Shown here piece by piece: positions 18,401-26,811 of a DNA stretch of 64,000 bases. A model generated the notes under the pieces. The model saw nothing but the letters and a program-made list of their open reading frames with translations. It had not been told where the DNA came from and made no database searches. The DNA comes from JAAEPI01 sp964352625. GTDB taxonomy: Bacteria; Bacteroidota; Bacteroidia; Cytophagales; Cyclobacteriaceae. Where the stretch lies: positions 1-64,000 of the forward strand of contig CAYGSD010000005.1 in NCBI GenBank assembly GCA_964352625.1, in the 5' to 3' direction. The translations under genes and the position numbers were made by a program. Numbering within the stretch: position 1 is the first letter of the stretch; each line of letters starts with the position of its first letter.

Positions 18401-18573
18401 AAAAGTTCGTTTATAGCAGCCTCATTATCCAGGATGGTTGCATAGTCATAATCAAAGTAGGCTTGATCGAGCTTGTTGTAAAGTTTTTCTGCTTTCTTAT
18501 CTGCAAATTGGTACTGGGCCTGTGCAAGAAACGAGACGACCAAAAGGGCCGAGGTGAGGAGGGTGGATTTCAT
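15457..18573 (-). CDS. Exported TPR-CHAT domain protein (caspase-like peptidase)
   Basis: A 1038-residue protein. It has a signal peptide (MKSTLLTSALLVVSFLAQAQ), then about ten TPR-type helical repeats over residues 30-480 (for example ALDFYSKELAIRRRLTPD, ATEHHLRALAIREKALGKSHPLYAESTRQLAILEW), a linker, and a C-terminal CHAT domain at about 690-1035. The caspase-clan dyad is present: His878 in HIATHGFF and Cys952 in VVLSACETGLGE. CHAT proteins are cysteine peptidases or their relatives, and TPRs bind partners. The ORF could extend 11 codons upstream, but the ATG at 18573 gives a clean signal peptide. It follows GH3 by 60 bp in the recJ-lptB-GH3 direction. The export signal is notable, because well-studied TPR-CHAT proteins are cytoplasmic. 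Substrate unknown. Confidence 0.88.
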   Translation of the reverse strand: MKSTLLTSALLVVSFLAQAQYQFADKKAEKLYNKLDQAYFDYDYATILDNEAAINELFIPKNDTLTARVYTFLGESYEYEMGDLEKALDFYSKELAIRRRLTPDQSSGDLVFNIASLSYELGRTKEAEALYLELVQLDLEKYGKDDPKYWDSEVSLLDFYSFAQQPNKGLETSKRLRKVFDRNSAENAIRIKSEGDYNEMLGYYTKAERSYRQSISLLEELDMIASDEYIGATNALAILYLNTGKLPQADELFQKAQEIANRLQDTEDVQASLSSNIAQVYFELGNYDEAEKTYTKLLADDLEYYGEESANYGYTAYNLGKNQLYAQKYSDARKYFDLANTVFSKALEENSPEIAYLLNLQIRLNIGLGDPDRALEFGEQAFKMYPKVFGEDHFETAYPHFNIGNAHMALDDLDKATEHHLRALAIREKALGKSHPLYAESTRQLAILEWKKGNNSAALDYFQKTFDNYYLQINNYFPILNEEQKTKFYYNKLRPTVEQFNAFVVKAAPDDRSLQGKMYDYQLTLKGIILSATTKVKQAILTSGDSVLIGKYETWLGQKENLAQLFSDSEMEETLRNKRIDSLTTSSANLEKELSKLSAGFASTIESKQPSWTDIRSKLKIGEAAVEMVRFRDFATDSAGIFTDEVYYAALIVKHDSENPDMVLIRNGQQMETRFLANYRNSIKYKIVESRSYNLYWRPIANKLEGIKRVYFSPDGVYNQISINTLNNSESKEFNLDEFEIWQMNNTRDLLTLGSKNTSTGKSVFFGYPNYNLGSVEEGMKEGGSDVAAERGGRGGSKGKELDLTKVSIPRGLRGNMLRYMRSNSLLVLLPGTKKEIELIDSLYENASIERDVFLSNEAIEEEIKSLDNPKALHIATHGFFLENTGETAGNTDGYVENPLLRAGLILAGANSFIRSGQISENLDLDDDGILTAYEAMNLPLDNTEIVVLSACETGLGEVKNGEGVFGLQRAFQVAGADAIIMSMWTVDDAATQELMTIFYEDWLKTGDKHLAFRSAQLRLKEKWKSPYYWGAFVMVGN

Positions 18574-18633
18574 AGCGAATGATTTTAGACTTATAAAAAT
18601 AAGCAATTCGCGAGCACGTCAGCAAATACCGTA

Positions 18634-20154
18634 CTAACTCTCTATAAACTTCAGCAATTGATCCAGATACTCCCTGTCATTCGCTAACCGCGGCACCTTG
18701 TTTTGACCACCCAATTTCCCTCTTTGCTTCATCCATCGGTAGAAAGTGTCCTTTTGGGCTACATGGATTATCGGGGCTTTGAGTGCTATGTCCTTTTGCC
18801 TTTTGGCATCATAGTCTGAGTTGATCTCCCGCAATTTTTCGTCCAGAATCTGTTTGAAACGATCCACGTCATCGGGATCATTCACAAACTCTATGATCCA
18901 TTCGTGAGCGCCTTGTTTTCCCTCGGTAAGGAAAAGTGGGCCGGCAGTAAAATTGTCAATCGAGGCTTGGGTTTTTCTGCAGGCTTCCGCAATGGCTTCT
19001 TCGGCATTTTCAATGATTAGTTCTTCACCAAATGCATTGATAAAGTGCTTGGTTCTGCCAGATATTTTTATGCGAAAGGGGGACGTGGAGGTAAACTTGA
19101 TGGTGTCTCCGATTTTGTATCTCCACAGGCCTGCGTTGGTGGTGATGACCAGTGCGTAGTTCTGGCCGACTTCCACTTCATCCAGTTCGAGGGTTTTTGG
19201 GTTGTCACTATCCCACTGATCCATCGGTATGAATTCGTAGAAAATGCCATAATCCATCATCAGAAGAAACTCATCGTCATTGGAGGTGTCCTGAATCCCA
19301 AAAAATCCTTCAGACGCATTGTAAGTCTCCATGTAGATCATGGAATCAGAGGGGATCAGCTTTTTGAATAAGTCTCTATAGGGTGTGAATGAAACAGCCC
19401 CATGAAAAAACGCCTCCAAATTTGGCCAAACCTCCAGGATGTTTTTCGCTCCAGTTTCCTCAAGTATGCGCTCCATCAATACAAATGTCCAAGTGGGAAC
19501 GCCAGAAATATTGGTGACATTTTCGTTTTTCGTCACTTCTATCATCTTCTCGATTTTGGGTTCCCAATCTTCCATTAGGGCAATGTCGAGGCTTGGGGTT
19601 TTGGCCATCTGTGCCCACCAGGGCATGTTTTTGAGAAGTACGGCGGATACGTCCCCATAGTATGATTGAGAGCTTTTGTCGAATTGGTTGAGTTGCTGAC
19701 TTCCGCCAATGACCAGCCCTTTGCCATCAAACATCTGGGCTTTTGGGTGATTGTTGAAGTAAATAGAAAGGAGGTCTTTCCCACCTTTGAAGTGACAATC
19801 TTCGATGGCTTCCTGAGAGACAGGAATAAACTTGCTTCTGGAGTTGGTCGTGCCGGAGGATTTGGCAAACCACTTTATTTCTGAGGGCCATAAGATTCCT
19901 TGCTCGCCTTTCAGCAATCTGTCGATATAAGGGAACAATTCTTCGTAAGCTACAATTGGAACATTCTCCTTGTATTGCCTGTAGTTTGAGATGTTTTTAA
20001 AGCCAAATTTCTTACCATATTCCGTATCGCGTCCTTGGGAAAGAAGATTCTCCAGCCATTCATTCTGTACCTCATGCGGGTACTTCATAAATAACTCTAT
20101 TTGATGAATACGCTTCTTCATCACCCAAGACATTATGGAATTGAAGAGCGCCAT
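18634..20154 (-). CDS. GH3 family acyl-adenylate/acid-amido synthetase-like protein
   Basis: A 506-residue protein of the GH3 family, named after plant auxin-amino acid synthetases. Visible hallmarks are KWFAKSSGTTNSRSKFIPVS (ATP phosphate loop), YMETYNASEGFFGIQ, LWRYKIGDTIKFTSTSPFRIKISGRTKHFINAFGEELI (adenylation and hinge motifs) and a C-terminal lysine region. The bacterial substrate is unknown, and it presumably adenylates a carboxylic acid and transfers it to an amine. It starts at ATG 2 bp after the lptB stop, so it is co-transcribed with recJ and lptB, which hints at an envelope or lipid role by context only. Confidence 0.9.
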   Translation of the reverse strand: MALFNSIMSWVMKKRIHQIELFMKYPHEVQNEWLENLLSQGRDTEYGKKFGFKNISNYRQYKENVPIVAYEELFPYIDRLLKGEQGILWPSEIKWFAKSSGTTNSRSKFIPVSQEAIEDCHFKGGKDLLSIYFNNHPKAQMFDGKGLVIGGSQQLNQFDKSSQSYYGDVSAVLLKNMPWWAQMAKTPSLDIALMEDWEPKIEKMIEVTKNENVTNISGVPTWTFVLMERILEETGAKNILEVWPNLEAFFHGAVSFTPYRDLFKKLIPSDSMIYMETYNASEGFFGIQDTSNDDEFLLMMDYGIFYEFIPMDQWDSDNPKTLELDEVEVGQNYALVITTNAGLWRYKIGDTIKFTSTSPFRIKISGRTKHFINAFGEELIIENAEEAIAEACRKTQASIDNFTAGPLFLTEGKQGAHEWIIEFVNDPDDVDRFKQILDEKLREINSDYDAKRQKDIALKAPIIHVAQKDTFYRWMKQRGKLGGQNKVPRLANDREYLDQLLKFIES

Positions 20155-20156
20155 AG

Positions 20157-20888
20157 CTATATTTTGCGTTTGAGTTCGAAATGTTTACCTAGGTATACCC
20201 GCCGAACTTGTTCATCATTGGCAAGTTCTTCTGCTGTCCCGGCTTTTAGCAATTTGCCCTCAAACATCAGGTAGGCACGATCGGTAATAGAAAGGGTTTC
20301 GTTCACGTTGTGATCGGTGATCAGAATGCCGATGTTTTTCTCTTTAAGTTTTGCCACGATTCCCTGAATTTCTTCTACGGCAATTGGGTCCACACCCGCA
20401 AAAGGTTCGTCAAGTAAAACGAAGTTTGGGCTCACCGCAAGTGCTCGGGCAATTTCTGTTCTTCGTCTTTCGCCACCCGAAAGCACCATCCCCAAGTTTT
20501 TTCTGACATGTGTCAAGCTAAATTCTTCGAGCAATTCTTCCGCTTTCTCTTTTTGCTCCACCTTCGAGAGTTTGGTCAATTCCAGCACCGCTTTAAGGTT
20601 ATCCTCAACTGATAGTTTTCTGAAAACGGAGGCTTCCTGCGCTAGATAGCCGATTCCTCGCTGCGCCCTTTTGTACATGGCCAAGTCAGTGATCTCATCA
20701 TTGTCTAGGTAGATTTCACCTTCATTTGGCTTGATGAGACCGACAATCATGTAGAAGGTGGTTGTTTTACCGGCACCATTTGGTCCAAGTAATCCAACGA
20801 TTTCGCCTTGATTCACTTCTAATGACACCCGATTCGCCACAATTCTGCGACCATATTTCTTCAAGAGTGATTCTGCGCGTAGCTTCAT
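20157..20888 (-). CDS. lptB: LPS export ABC transporter ATP-binding protein
   Basis: A 243-residue cytoplasmic ATPase that powers extraction of lipopolysaccharide from the inner membrane with LptF/LptG. All ATPase motifs are intact: Walker A GPNGAGKTT at about 35-43, signature LSGGERRR, Walker B FVLLDEPFAGVDP, and H-loop ITDHNVNE. The sequence ARGIGYLAQEASVFRKLSVEDNL is a characteristic LptB Q-loop region (here KRAQRGIGYLAQEAS). The start overlaps the recJ stop by 4 bp. It gives a useful contrast to the motif-poor ABC protein at 1812-3506. Confidence 0.95.
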   Translation of the reverse strand: MKLRAESLLKKYGRRIVANRVSLEVNQGEIVGLLGPNGAGKTTTFYMIVGLIKPNEGEIYLDNDEITDLAMYKRAQRGIGYLAQEASVFRKLSVEDNLKAVLELTKLSKVEQKEKAEELLEEFSLTHVRKNLGMVLSGGERRRTEIARALAVSPNFVLLDEPFAGVDPIAVEEIQGIVAKLKEKNIGILITDHNVNETLSITDRAYLMFEGKLLKAGTAEELANDEQVRRVYLGKHFELKRKI

Positions 20889-22585
20889 TCTGCAAGTTTA
20901 ATATCCTTCAAATTGAGTTGTAGGGATTTGTTACCCTGATATTCGTTTTCTTCAACGTGATATAGGATTTGAAAGGGTTCATTTACACCTATTTTTTCTG
21001 CCCACTCGGCCATTCCAAATCCAATGGTATCAAAGCCCGGTGATTGGGCATCTTGATAAAGAGTCATTTTGAGATGGGCGTCTTTCAAAATTCGTGGAGG
21101 GTTTTTGAAGAACACATTTTTTGACCAAAAGGTTGGTTCAAGGTTTTGAGGACCAAAGGGAGCCATTTGTTTGATGATGCCCAGTGTTTTGAAATTGATG
21201 AAGTCGAAGGTGATTTCTTGATCTACTTCAATTTTCGGAATAAGCTGATCGGGTAGAATTGATGAGGCAACCACCCGCTCGAACTCCTCTCTGAAAGCCG
21301 CCACCTTGTCAAGCGATAGACTTAAACCAGCAGCGTGCATGTGTCCCCCGTATTGATCAAGTAGATGATCACACTTTCCAATAGCCTCATGAATATCAAA
21401 ACCATCGACCGATCTGGCCGAGCCGGTGGCCTTGCCTTCTGATTCTGTCAGGATGATCGTAGGACGGTAGAAATTTTCTGTGCATCGTGAAGCAACGATT
21501 CCGACAACTCCCTTGTGCCAATCTTTTTTGAAGAGCACTGTGCTCTTTGCATCAGGAAATTCCTCTTCGATCATTTCCAATGCTTCCGTAGTTATTGCTT
21601 TATCAAAATCCTTCCTCGCGGCATTTCGATCATTCAAGGCACTTGCCAGCTCTTTGAGTTCGTCATCGATTTGTCCAATGAGAAGATTAACGGATTCTTT
21701 GGCATGGGTGAGCCTGCCAGCGGCGTTGATTCTTGGCCCTATATAGAAGACCACATCAGAGATGGTCATCTCTTTTTTCATTCCGCTGATTTCCTTGAGG
21801 GCCTCTAGTCCAAGAGAGGGTTGCTGATTCAATTTCTTAAGTCCGTAATGAGCGAGAATCCTATTTTCTCCAACAATGGGAACTATGTCTGAACCGATGC
21901 TTAGGGCCACAAAATCAAGATATTCGAAGAGCTCATCCAGATCCACGGTGTTCTGCAAGCAGAATCCGTGAAGTAATTTGAAGCCAACTCCGCATCCACA
22001 GAGTTCTTTGAAGGGGTATTGGCACCCATTCTGTTTAGGGTCCAGTACTGCGACAGCTTTAGGAATTTCATCACCAGGCAGGTGATGATCGCAAATGATG
22101 ACATTCACACCAAGTTCATTTGCAAGGTCTACTTTGTCGATTGCGCGAATTCCGCAATCAAGGCAGATCATTAACTTGAAATCATGTTCAGCGGCCCACC
22201 TAACCCCCTTTTCTGATACACCGTACCCTTCGGTATATCTGTCGGGAATATAGTAGTCGATCTTTTCAGTAAATTTTTTGAGGAAGGAAAAAACGGTCGC
22301 GACGGCCGTAGTGCCATCCACATCATAGTCACCATAAACAAGGATTTTCTCACCATTAAATACTGCATCACAGAGTCGATTCACGGCCTTATCCATGTCT
22401 TTCATCAAAAACGGGTCATGGAGTTCGTTCAAGGACGGACGGAAGAATTTTTTTGCTTCATTATAGTTGGATATCCCTCTCTGAACCAGAATGGATGCCA
22501 GAGTTGGGCTCACATTGAGATCCATGGCTAGCGCCTCGACACTATCCGGGTTCCCTTCGTTTTTAAGCATCCACCTTTTTTCCAT
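20885..22585 (-). CDS. recJ: Single-stranded-DNA-specific 5'-3' exonuclease RecJ
   Basis: A 566-residue DHH-family nuclease used in recombination and mismatch/base-excision repair. It has the DHH motifs VYGDYDVDGTTAVA, CLDCGI and ICDHHLPGDEIP, the DHHA1 region YGGHMHAAGLSL, and a C-terminal OB-fold. I chose the ATG at 22585 (MEKRWMLKNEG), because RecJ proteins usually begin with such a K-R-W segment. The ORF is open a further 19 codons to 22642. It heads the recJ-lptB-GH3 operon and is divergent from the gene at 22676. Confidence 0.94.
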   Translation of the reverse strand: MEKRWMLKNEGNPDSVEALAMDLNVSPTLASILVQRGISNYNEAKKFFRPSLNELHDPFLMKDMDKAVNRLCDAVFNGEKILVYGDYDVDGTTAVATVFSFLKKFTEKIDYYIPDRYTEGYGVSEKGVRWAAEHDFKLMICLDCGIRAIDKVDLANELGVNVIICDHHLPGDEIPKAVAVLDPKQNGCQYPFKELCGCGVGFKLLHGFCLQNTVDLDELFEYLDFVALSIGSDIVPIVGENRILAHYGLKKLNQQPSLGLEALKEISGMKKEMTISDVVFYIGPRINAAGRLTHAKESVNLLIGQIDDELKELASALNDRNAARKDFDKAITTEALEMIEEEFPDAKSTVLFKKDWHKGVVGIVASRCTENFYRPTIILTESEGKATGSARSVDGFDIHEAIGKCDHLLDQYGGHMHAAGLSLSLDKVAAFREEFERVVASSILPDQLIPKIEVDQEITFDFINFKTLGIIKQMAPFGPQNLEPTFWSKNVFFKNPPRILKDAHLKMTLYQDAQSPGFDTIGFGMAEWAEKIGVNEPFQILYHVEENEYQGNKSLQLNLKDIKLAE

Positions 22586-22675
22586 TGTGTTAAAAATAGC
22601 GGTTAAATATGATGGAGAAAGACTTTTCAATTCAAAAGACACGACAAAATCTTATATTCGTCGGAATAGAGCGTT

Positions 22676-23302
22676 ATGAGGATTCCCCTACAAGAAATAT
22701 GGAATTTTATTGAACTGATTGATGCCGACGAGCGGGGTTGGGATTTCACATTGGAGGCAGGGCATTACGAAATTGCAGGAATTAATAGCACTGCCCTGAA
22801 GTCGTTGAAAGAGGATGAGAGTTATGACACAGAGTTGTTGCCCAGCTTATTTACTTTCAGAGAAATTCTTTGGCAACCTGATGTGTTCACAGATGCAAAC
22901 ATGAGTCTTGCACCTCTAAGAGTACTGAAGGCTTTTTGTGATGAGACAATAGAGCAGCTTGACGGACAGGACGAGGTTCAAAGAATATATCAGGAGTTGC
23001 TCAAGGGCATGGCCAGCTGTTGTGAAAAAGCTGAAAATGAAATTACGGAAGGTAAGTCCAAAGTCACTGATACACTTGGCCAGTTTAGAACTTGCACATT
23101 TCCAATTATCAAGTTCTTCATTTATCACCCAAAGAATCGTCGTGATTACTACCAGGATGCTATCAATCGGCTGAACTACGCGGTGAAAATAATGCTAACT
23201 CAGTTTTATGGTCAGTATTCGGAACTGACGGAACCAAATTGGTTAGTTGGGTATTCTAAGTCGGAGAAAAAGGATAAGAAAAGTGACGATAACAAAGACT
23301 GA
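22676..23302 (+). CDS. Conserved-looking protein of unknown function
   Basis: A 208-residue soluble acidic protein I do not recognise. It has no signal peptide or membrane segment. It is mostly helical by eye, with three Cys (CDET, CCEKAEN and RTCTFP) and a basic/acidic low-complexity tail (SKSEKKDKKSDDNKD). It begins 90 bp from the divergent recJ start and overlaps the 5' end of the VTT membrane protein gene, so the two are probably co-transcribed and followed by hemH. Confidence 0.72.
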   Translation: MRIPLQEIWNFIELIDADERGWDFTLEAGHYEIAGINSTALKSLKEDESYDTELLPSLFTFREILWQPDVFTDANMSLAPLRVLKAFCDETIEQLDGQDEVQRIYQELLKGMASCCEKAENEITEGKSKVTDTLGQFRTCTFPIIKFFIYHPKNRRDYYQDAINRLNYAVKIMLTQFYGQYSELTEPNWLVGYSKSEKKDKKSDDNKD

Positions 23303-23861
23303 TAGAACACGCTTCTTTTTGAAGAACCTGCTGCGTGGGTTTCTTTTCTTGACGGTCATTATCGTAGGATATATCCTGGCTAAGAAGTACCTCGGTATTG
23401 ATCTCAAAATTTTGATGGGGCCACTTTATGAAAACCCAAAAATGGTTTTCTCCATTTTTTTTGTGTCGGAGGTAGTCTTCGGGATTATTCCACCGGAGTT
23501 TTTCATGATCTGGTCACAACGACACAATGACCTTGACCTTTTCGTTTTAAACGTGGCTACCCTCGCAGGTATTTCTTACGCGGCTGGGGTCATCGGTTTT
23601 TGGTTTGGAGCTTATATGAACAGCTCTCATGTTTTCACTTTTTTCAAGAACAAAATATTCGGAAAATTTGAAGAGCAATTCAATAAATTCGGAGGCTTTT
23701 TGGTCATAGTAGCGGCGCTCACACCACTTCCATTTTCGGGGATTTGTATGCTTGTGGGCTCTACCAGATACCCTTTTAAGAGATTCCTACTTTTCTCGCT
23801 CGCTAGGGTAGTTCGATTCACAGTTTACGCATACATCATTTGGCAGGCTCATGTCGTGTAA
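23283..23861 (+). CDS. VTT-domain (DedA/YqaA-like) membrane protein
   Basis: A 192-residue inner membrane protein with about four membrane segments. It carries the VTT/SNARE-associated pattern: a re-entrant region around FGIIPPEFFMIWSQ, GFWFGAYM, a glycine-rich segment, and FGGFLVIVAALTPLPFSGICMLVGSTRYPFKRFLLFSLARVVRF. DedA-type proteins act in lipid (undecaprenyl phosphate or phosphatidylethanolamine) translocation. This branch is uncharacterised. I chose the GTG at 23283, which overlaps the previous gene by 20 bp. An ATG at 23247 is possible but would overlap by 56 bp. Confidence 0.8.
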   Translation: MTITKTDRTRFFLKNLLRGFLFLTVIIVGYILAKKYLGIDLKILMGPLYENPKMVFSIFFVSEVVFGIIPPEFFMIWSQRHNDLDLFVLNVATLAGISYAAGVIGFWFGAYMNSSHVFTFFKNKIFGKFEEQFNKFGGFLVIVAALTPLPFSGICMLVGSTRYPFKRFLLFSLARVVRFTVYAYIIWQAHVV

Positions 23862-23920
23862 ACTTAGAATTTGTCTGATTGGTTAGTAAGTGATTCAGAC
23901 CTGATTAATTTCGCCACCCT

Positions 23921-24919
23921 ATGAAAGGAGTATTACTTGTCAACCTCGGCACCCCGGATTCCACCTCTGTACCTGACGTTAGAAAATACCTGCGTGAGTT
24001 CTTGATGGACAAGCGTGTTATCGATATTTCATTTCTGGGGAGATGGCTTCTGGTGAATTTGATTATAGCGCCATTTCGCGCTCCTAAATCAGCGGCAGAA
24101 TACCGAAAATTATTTGATGAGAAGGGCTCGCCTTTAAAATACCATGGGTTTGCTGTTCGGGATCTTTTACGCGAGAAATTGGGTGCGGAGTATAAGGTAG
24201 AGCTTGGCATGCGCTATCAGAGTCCTTCAATAAAATCGGCGCTGGCAGAACTCAAGCACTGTGAGTCGATCAAGGTGATTCCGCTTTTTCCGCAGTATGC
24301 TTCCGCATCTACAGGGTCGGTTCATGATAAAGTGATGGAAATCGTGAAGGATTGGCAAATCATTCCGGACATGAGTTTTGTGTCAAAGTTTTTCGAGGAG
24401 GATTTGTATTTGGACACGATTTGGAGACGTGCCCAAAAACTTCAAGAAGAGGAAAAATACGAACATTTCGTGTTCAGCTACCATGGCTTGCCAGAGCGGC
24501 AAATCACGAAGGGATCGGTCGGTAAACATTGTCAACTAGGTGGCTGCTGCAATTCATATCACGAAAAAAATCAGTATTGCTACCGCGCGCAGTGTTTTCA
24601 CAACAGTCGATTATTGGCCGAAAAAATGGGACTGAACAAAGATCAATATACAGTTTGTTTCCAATCGAGGCTGGGCAAAACGCCTTGGATTCAGCCATAC
24701 ACGGATAATGTGCTCGTGGACCTGGCCAAGAGAGGCGTCAAAAAAGTACTGGCGTTCTCACCTGCTTTTGTGGCTGATTGTCTGGAAACAACAGTGGAAG
24801 TCGGCGAGACATTCGCTGAAGATTTTATAAAACACGGAGGTGAAAAATGGACGCTGGTTCCTAGCCTGAATGATGAAGAATCGTGGGTGGAGTGTTTGGA
24901 GAAACTGGTAATAGAATGA
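23921..24919 (+). CDS. hemH: Ferrochelatase
   Basis: A 332-residue enzyme that inserts ferrous iron into the porphyrin ring, the last step of heme synthesis. It starts in the family-typical way (MKGVLLVNLGTPDSTSVPDVRKYLREFLMD). The catalytic His lies in FVFSYHGLPERQ and the conserved acidic helix in AFSPAFVADCLETTVEVG. The internal segment GGCCNSYHEKNQYCYRAQC is Cys-rich. Its possible role, such as a cluster seen in some bacterial ferrochelatases, is not established here. hemD and hemW lie about 35 kb away, so heme genes are scattered. Confidence 0.95.
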   Translation: MKGVLLVNLGTPDSTSVPDVRKYLREFLMDKRVIDISFLGRWLLVNLIIAPFRAPKSAAEYRKLFDEKGSPLKYHGFAVRDLLREKLGAEYKVELGMRYQSPSIKSALAELKHCESIKVIPLFPQYASASTGSVHDKVMEIVKDWQIIPDMSFVSKFFEEDLYLDTIWRRAQKLQEEEKYEHFVFSYHGLPERQITKGSVGKHCQLGGCCNSYHEKNQYCYRAQCFHNSRLLAEKMGLNKDQYTVCFQSRLGKTPWIQPYTDNVLVDLAKRGVKKVLAFSPAFVADCLETTVEVGETFAEDFIKHGGEKWTLVPSLNDEESWVECLEKLVIE

Positions 24920-24933
24920 GCGGAGGGTGACAT

Positions 24934-25215
24934 ATGGCGGACATGAACGCCAAGGTGAGGTATAATCTTGGCTTACTAAAAAGGAGATCCATTTTTGAGA
25001 GAGAAGAATTTTTCAGGAAGACGGGGAGAAATCGAATCATAGATTCCAAGACAAAGCTTTCAGATGAAGAGAAAGAAAAATTAAAAGAAAAGTTTGTAGA
25101 ATACTACGTCCGTAAAAAGCGAAAACAAGTGAAAATTTTTGTTTTCAGTGTCATGCTATCTTGTTTGATTTTATGGGGCGCATTGCTGCTGATTAAATCG
25201 GCTGGACTTTACTAG
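24934..25215 (+). CDS. Small membrane protein of unknown function
   Basis: A 93-residue protein with a highly charged N-terminal two thirds (KTKLSDEEKEKLKEKFVEYYVRKKRKQVK) and one C-terminal membrane segment (IFVFSVMLSCLILWGALLLI). It is probably tail-anchored with a cytoplasmic N-terminus. The start is 14 bp after the hemH stop, so it is likely co-transcribed. Its 3' end overlaps the convergent DoxX gene by 4 bp. Confidence 0.7.
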   Translation: MADMNAKVRYNLGLLKRRSIFEREEFFRKTGRNRIIDSKTKLSDEEKEKLKEKFVEYYVRKKRKQVKIFVFSVMLSCLILWGALLLIKSAGLY

Positions 25216-25658
25216 TCCAAATCAACTTCATCCTTTGGTCGTAAGCCGTCAAAATCAATTTTGCGTTTTTTCCTTTTGTACCAATTCCAATGGACGACTG
25301 TCCAAAGTGAACATACGATTACGATGATGCTATAAATAAATAGTTGGCCGCCATCACCATTCACTTCAATTCCGAGCCTCATGAAGTGGAAGAAATTAGC
25401 AGTAGTGATAAAGCTCAAAGCAATGATGGCCCCCACGATATAGTAGCGAGAAAGAAGAAAAATCACCGCGGCTAACTCAAAAGAGCCTACAAGGTAGCGC
25501 CCCCAAGGCTCCATATTAATCGCCTGAAATATTTCCTTGCTTTCTTCTGCTCCCAAGAATTTGAAAGGAAGCGTCTGTGCCAAAATGATAGCGACAATTA
25601 GCCGAGGAATCACATGGATCAAGTCGGATCGCTCAAGTGTCTGGCCCAGTAGTTTCAT
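25212..25658 (-). CDS. DoxX-like four-helix membrane protein
   Basis: A 148-residue protein with four predicted membrane segments (VIPRLIVAIILAQTLPFKFLG; YLVGSFELAAVIFLLS; YYIVGAIIALSFITTANFFHF; LFIYSIIVIVCSLWTVV), a layout typical of DoxX/DoxD-like proteins, and a basic-acidic tail. Function is not known for most members. Its start codon overlaps the cysteine desulfurase stop (ATGA), placing it last in the minus-strand operon. Confidence 0.75.
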   Translation of the reverse strand: MKLLGQTLERSDLIHVIPRLIVAIILAQTLPFKFLGAEESKEIFQAINMEPWGRYLVGSFELAAVIFLLSRYYIVGAIIALSFITTANFFHFMRLGIEVNGDGGQLFIYSIIVIVCSLWTVVHWNWYKRKKRKIDFDGLRPKDEVDLD

Positions 25659-26800
25659 AAAGCGGCAATTTCGGGGTTGTAAATCTTAGCCAATTGTTCA
25701 GCAGCATAATCAACGTCCTTAAAAGTATTGTTTTTGCTGAATGAAAACCGAATGGCTGCTCGATTCTGATCCCTATTTAGCTCCGCCAAGACATGTGAGC
25801 CTACATTTGATCCACTGGTACACGCGCTTCCTCCCGAACATGAAACACCTGCAATGTCTAGATTAAAGAGCAGCATATCATTGTCATCGGTCGGGGGCAA
25901 ACACACATTTAACACCGTGTAAAGTGAATTTTTTGAGTCCTCAGGATTACCATTGAACGCCACATCCGGAATGGTTTCTTTCAAAATTCCAATCATTCGA
26001 TCCTTCAAACCCTGACAATGTTGGTGATGCTCCTCCATATGGGCGTAAGCCAATTCCAGGGCCTTTCCGATTCCAACTATACCGGGAACATTCTCAGTGC
26101 CGCCTCGCATGTTTCTTTCCTGCGACCCGCCATAGATGAATGGGTTGATTCTGGTTTCATGATTGATATACAAGAATCCTATTCCTTTTGGCCCGTGAAA
26201 TTTGTGGGCAGAGCCTACGGCAAAATCGACCTTCAATTGGTCGAAATCGTGCACGTAGTGCCCCATAGTTTGGACAGTGTCTGAATGAAACAGGGCACCA
26301 TATTCAGTGCAGAGCTCCCCAGTTTTTGTCAAATCCTGAAGATTGCCGATTTCGTTGTTGGCATGCATCAATGAAACCAATGTGGGTGTTTGTTGCTTCA
26401 GCAATTCCTCCAATTCCTCATAGCTGAAATTACCATCGTCATTGAGCTTAAGGTGTACAATTTCCAGTCCCTGCTTACCAAGCAGGTCAGTTGTATGAAG
26501 CACAGCATGATGCTCAATCTTGGTCGAGATGATTCGCCTGATGCCGTGTGCTTCCACAGTGCAACGTAGCGCAGTGTTATCAGCTTCAGTGCCTGTGGAC
26601 GTAAAGAACAATTCTGAAGGGCTGATGTTGAGCAAATCAGCAATTTTTTTTCTGGACTTTTCGATAGCCGCGCGCACTTCACGACCATGTGCATGAATGG
26701 AGGATGGGTTTCCAAATTGTCCTTTGAAAAAAGGCATCATTGCCTCCAGAACGATGGGGTCTAGCGCTGTGGTGGCAGCATTGTCAAGGTAAACACGCAT
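25655..26800 (-). CDS. Cysteine desulfurase (NifS/IscS family)
   Basis: A 381-residue PLP enzyme that takes sulfur from cysteine for Fe-S clusters and thio-cofactors. It has YLDNAATTALDP at the N-terminus, the PLP lysine in GSAHKFHGPKGIGFLYI, and the active-site Cys loop CSGGSACTSGSNVGSHVL. The size fits the class I IscS/NifS group, not SufS. No IscU or IscA gene is adjacent. It lies between glmM and the DoxX gene with gaps of 11 bp and -4 bp. Confidence 0.93.
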   Translation of the reverse strand: MRVYLDNAATTALDPIVLEAMMPFFKGQFGNPSSIHAHGREVRAAIEKSRKKIADLLNISPSELFFTSTGTEADNTALRCTVEAHGIRRIISTKIEHHAVLHTTDLLGKQGLEIVHLKLNDDGNFSYEELEELLKQQTPTLVSLMHANNEIGNLQDLTKTGELCTEYGALFHSDTVQTMGHYVHDFDQLKVDFAVGSAHKFHGPKGIGFLYINHETRINPFIYGGSQERNMRGGTENVPGIVGIGKALELAYAHMEEHHQHCQGLKDRMIGILKETIPDVAFNGNPEDSKNSLYTVLNVCLPPTDDNDMLLFNLDIAGVSCSGGSACTSGSNVGSHVLAELNRDQNRAAIRFSFSKNNTFKDVDYAAEQLAKIYNPEIAAL

Positions 26801-26811
26801 TTCATTTCGGG

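Noticed and set aside
23247..23282. ATG 23247 as start of the VTT membrane protein
   Set aside because: Would overlap the previous gene by 56 bp in a basic low-complexity stretch; GTG 23283 preferred, but not certain.
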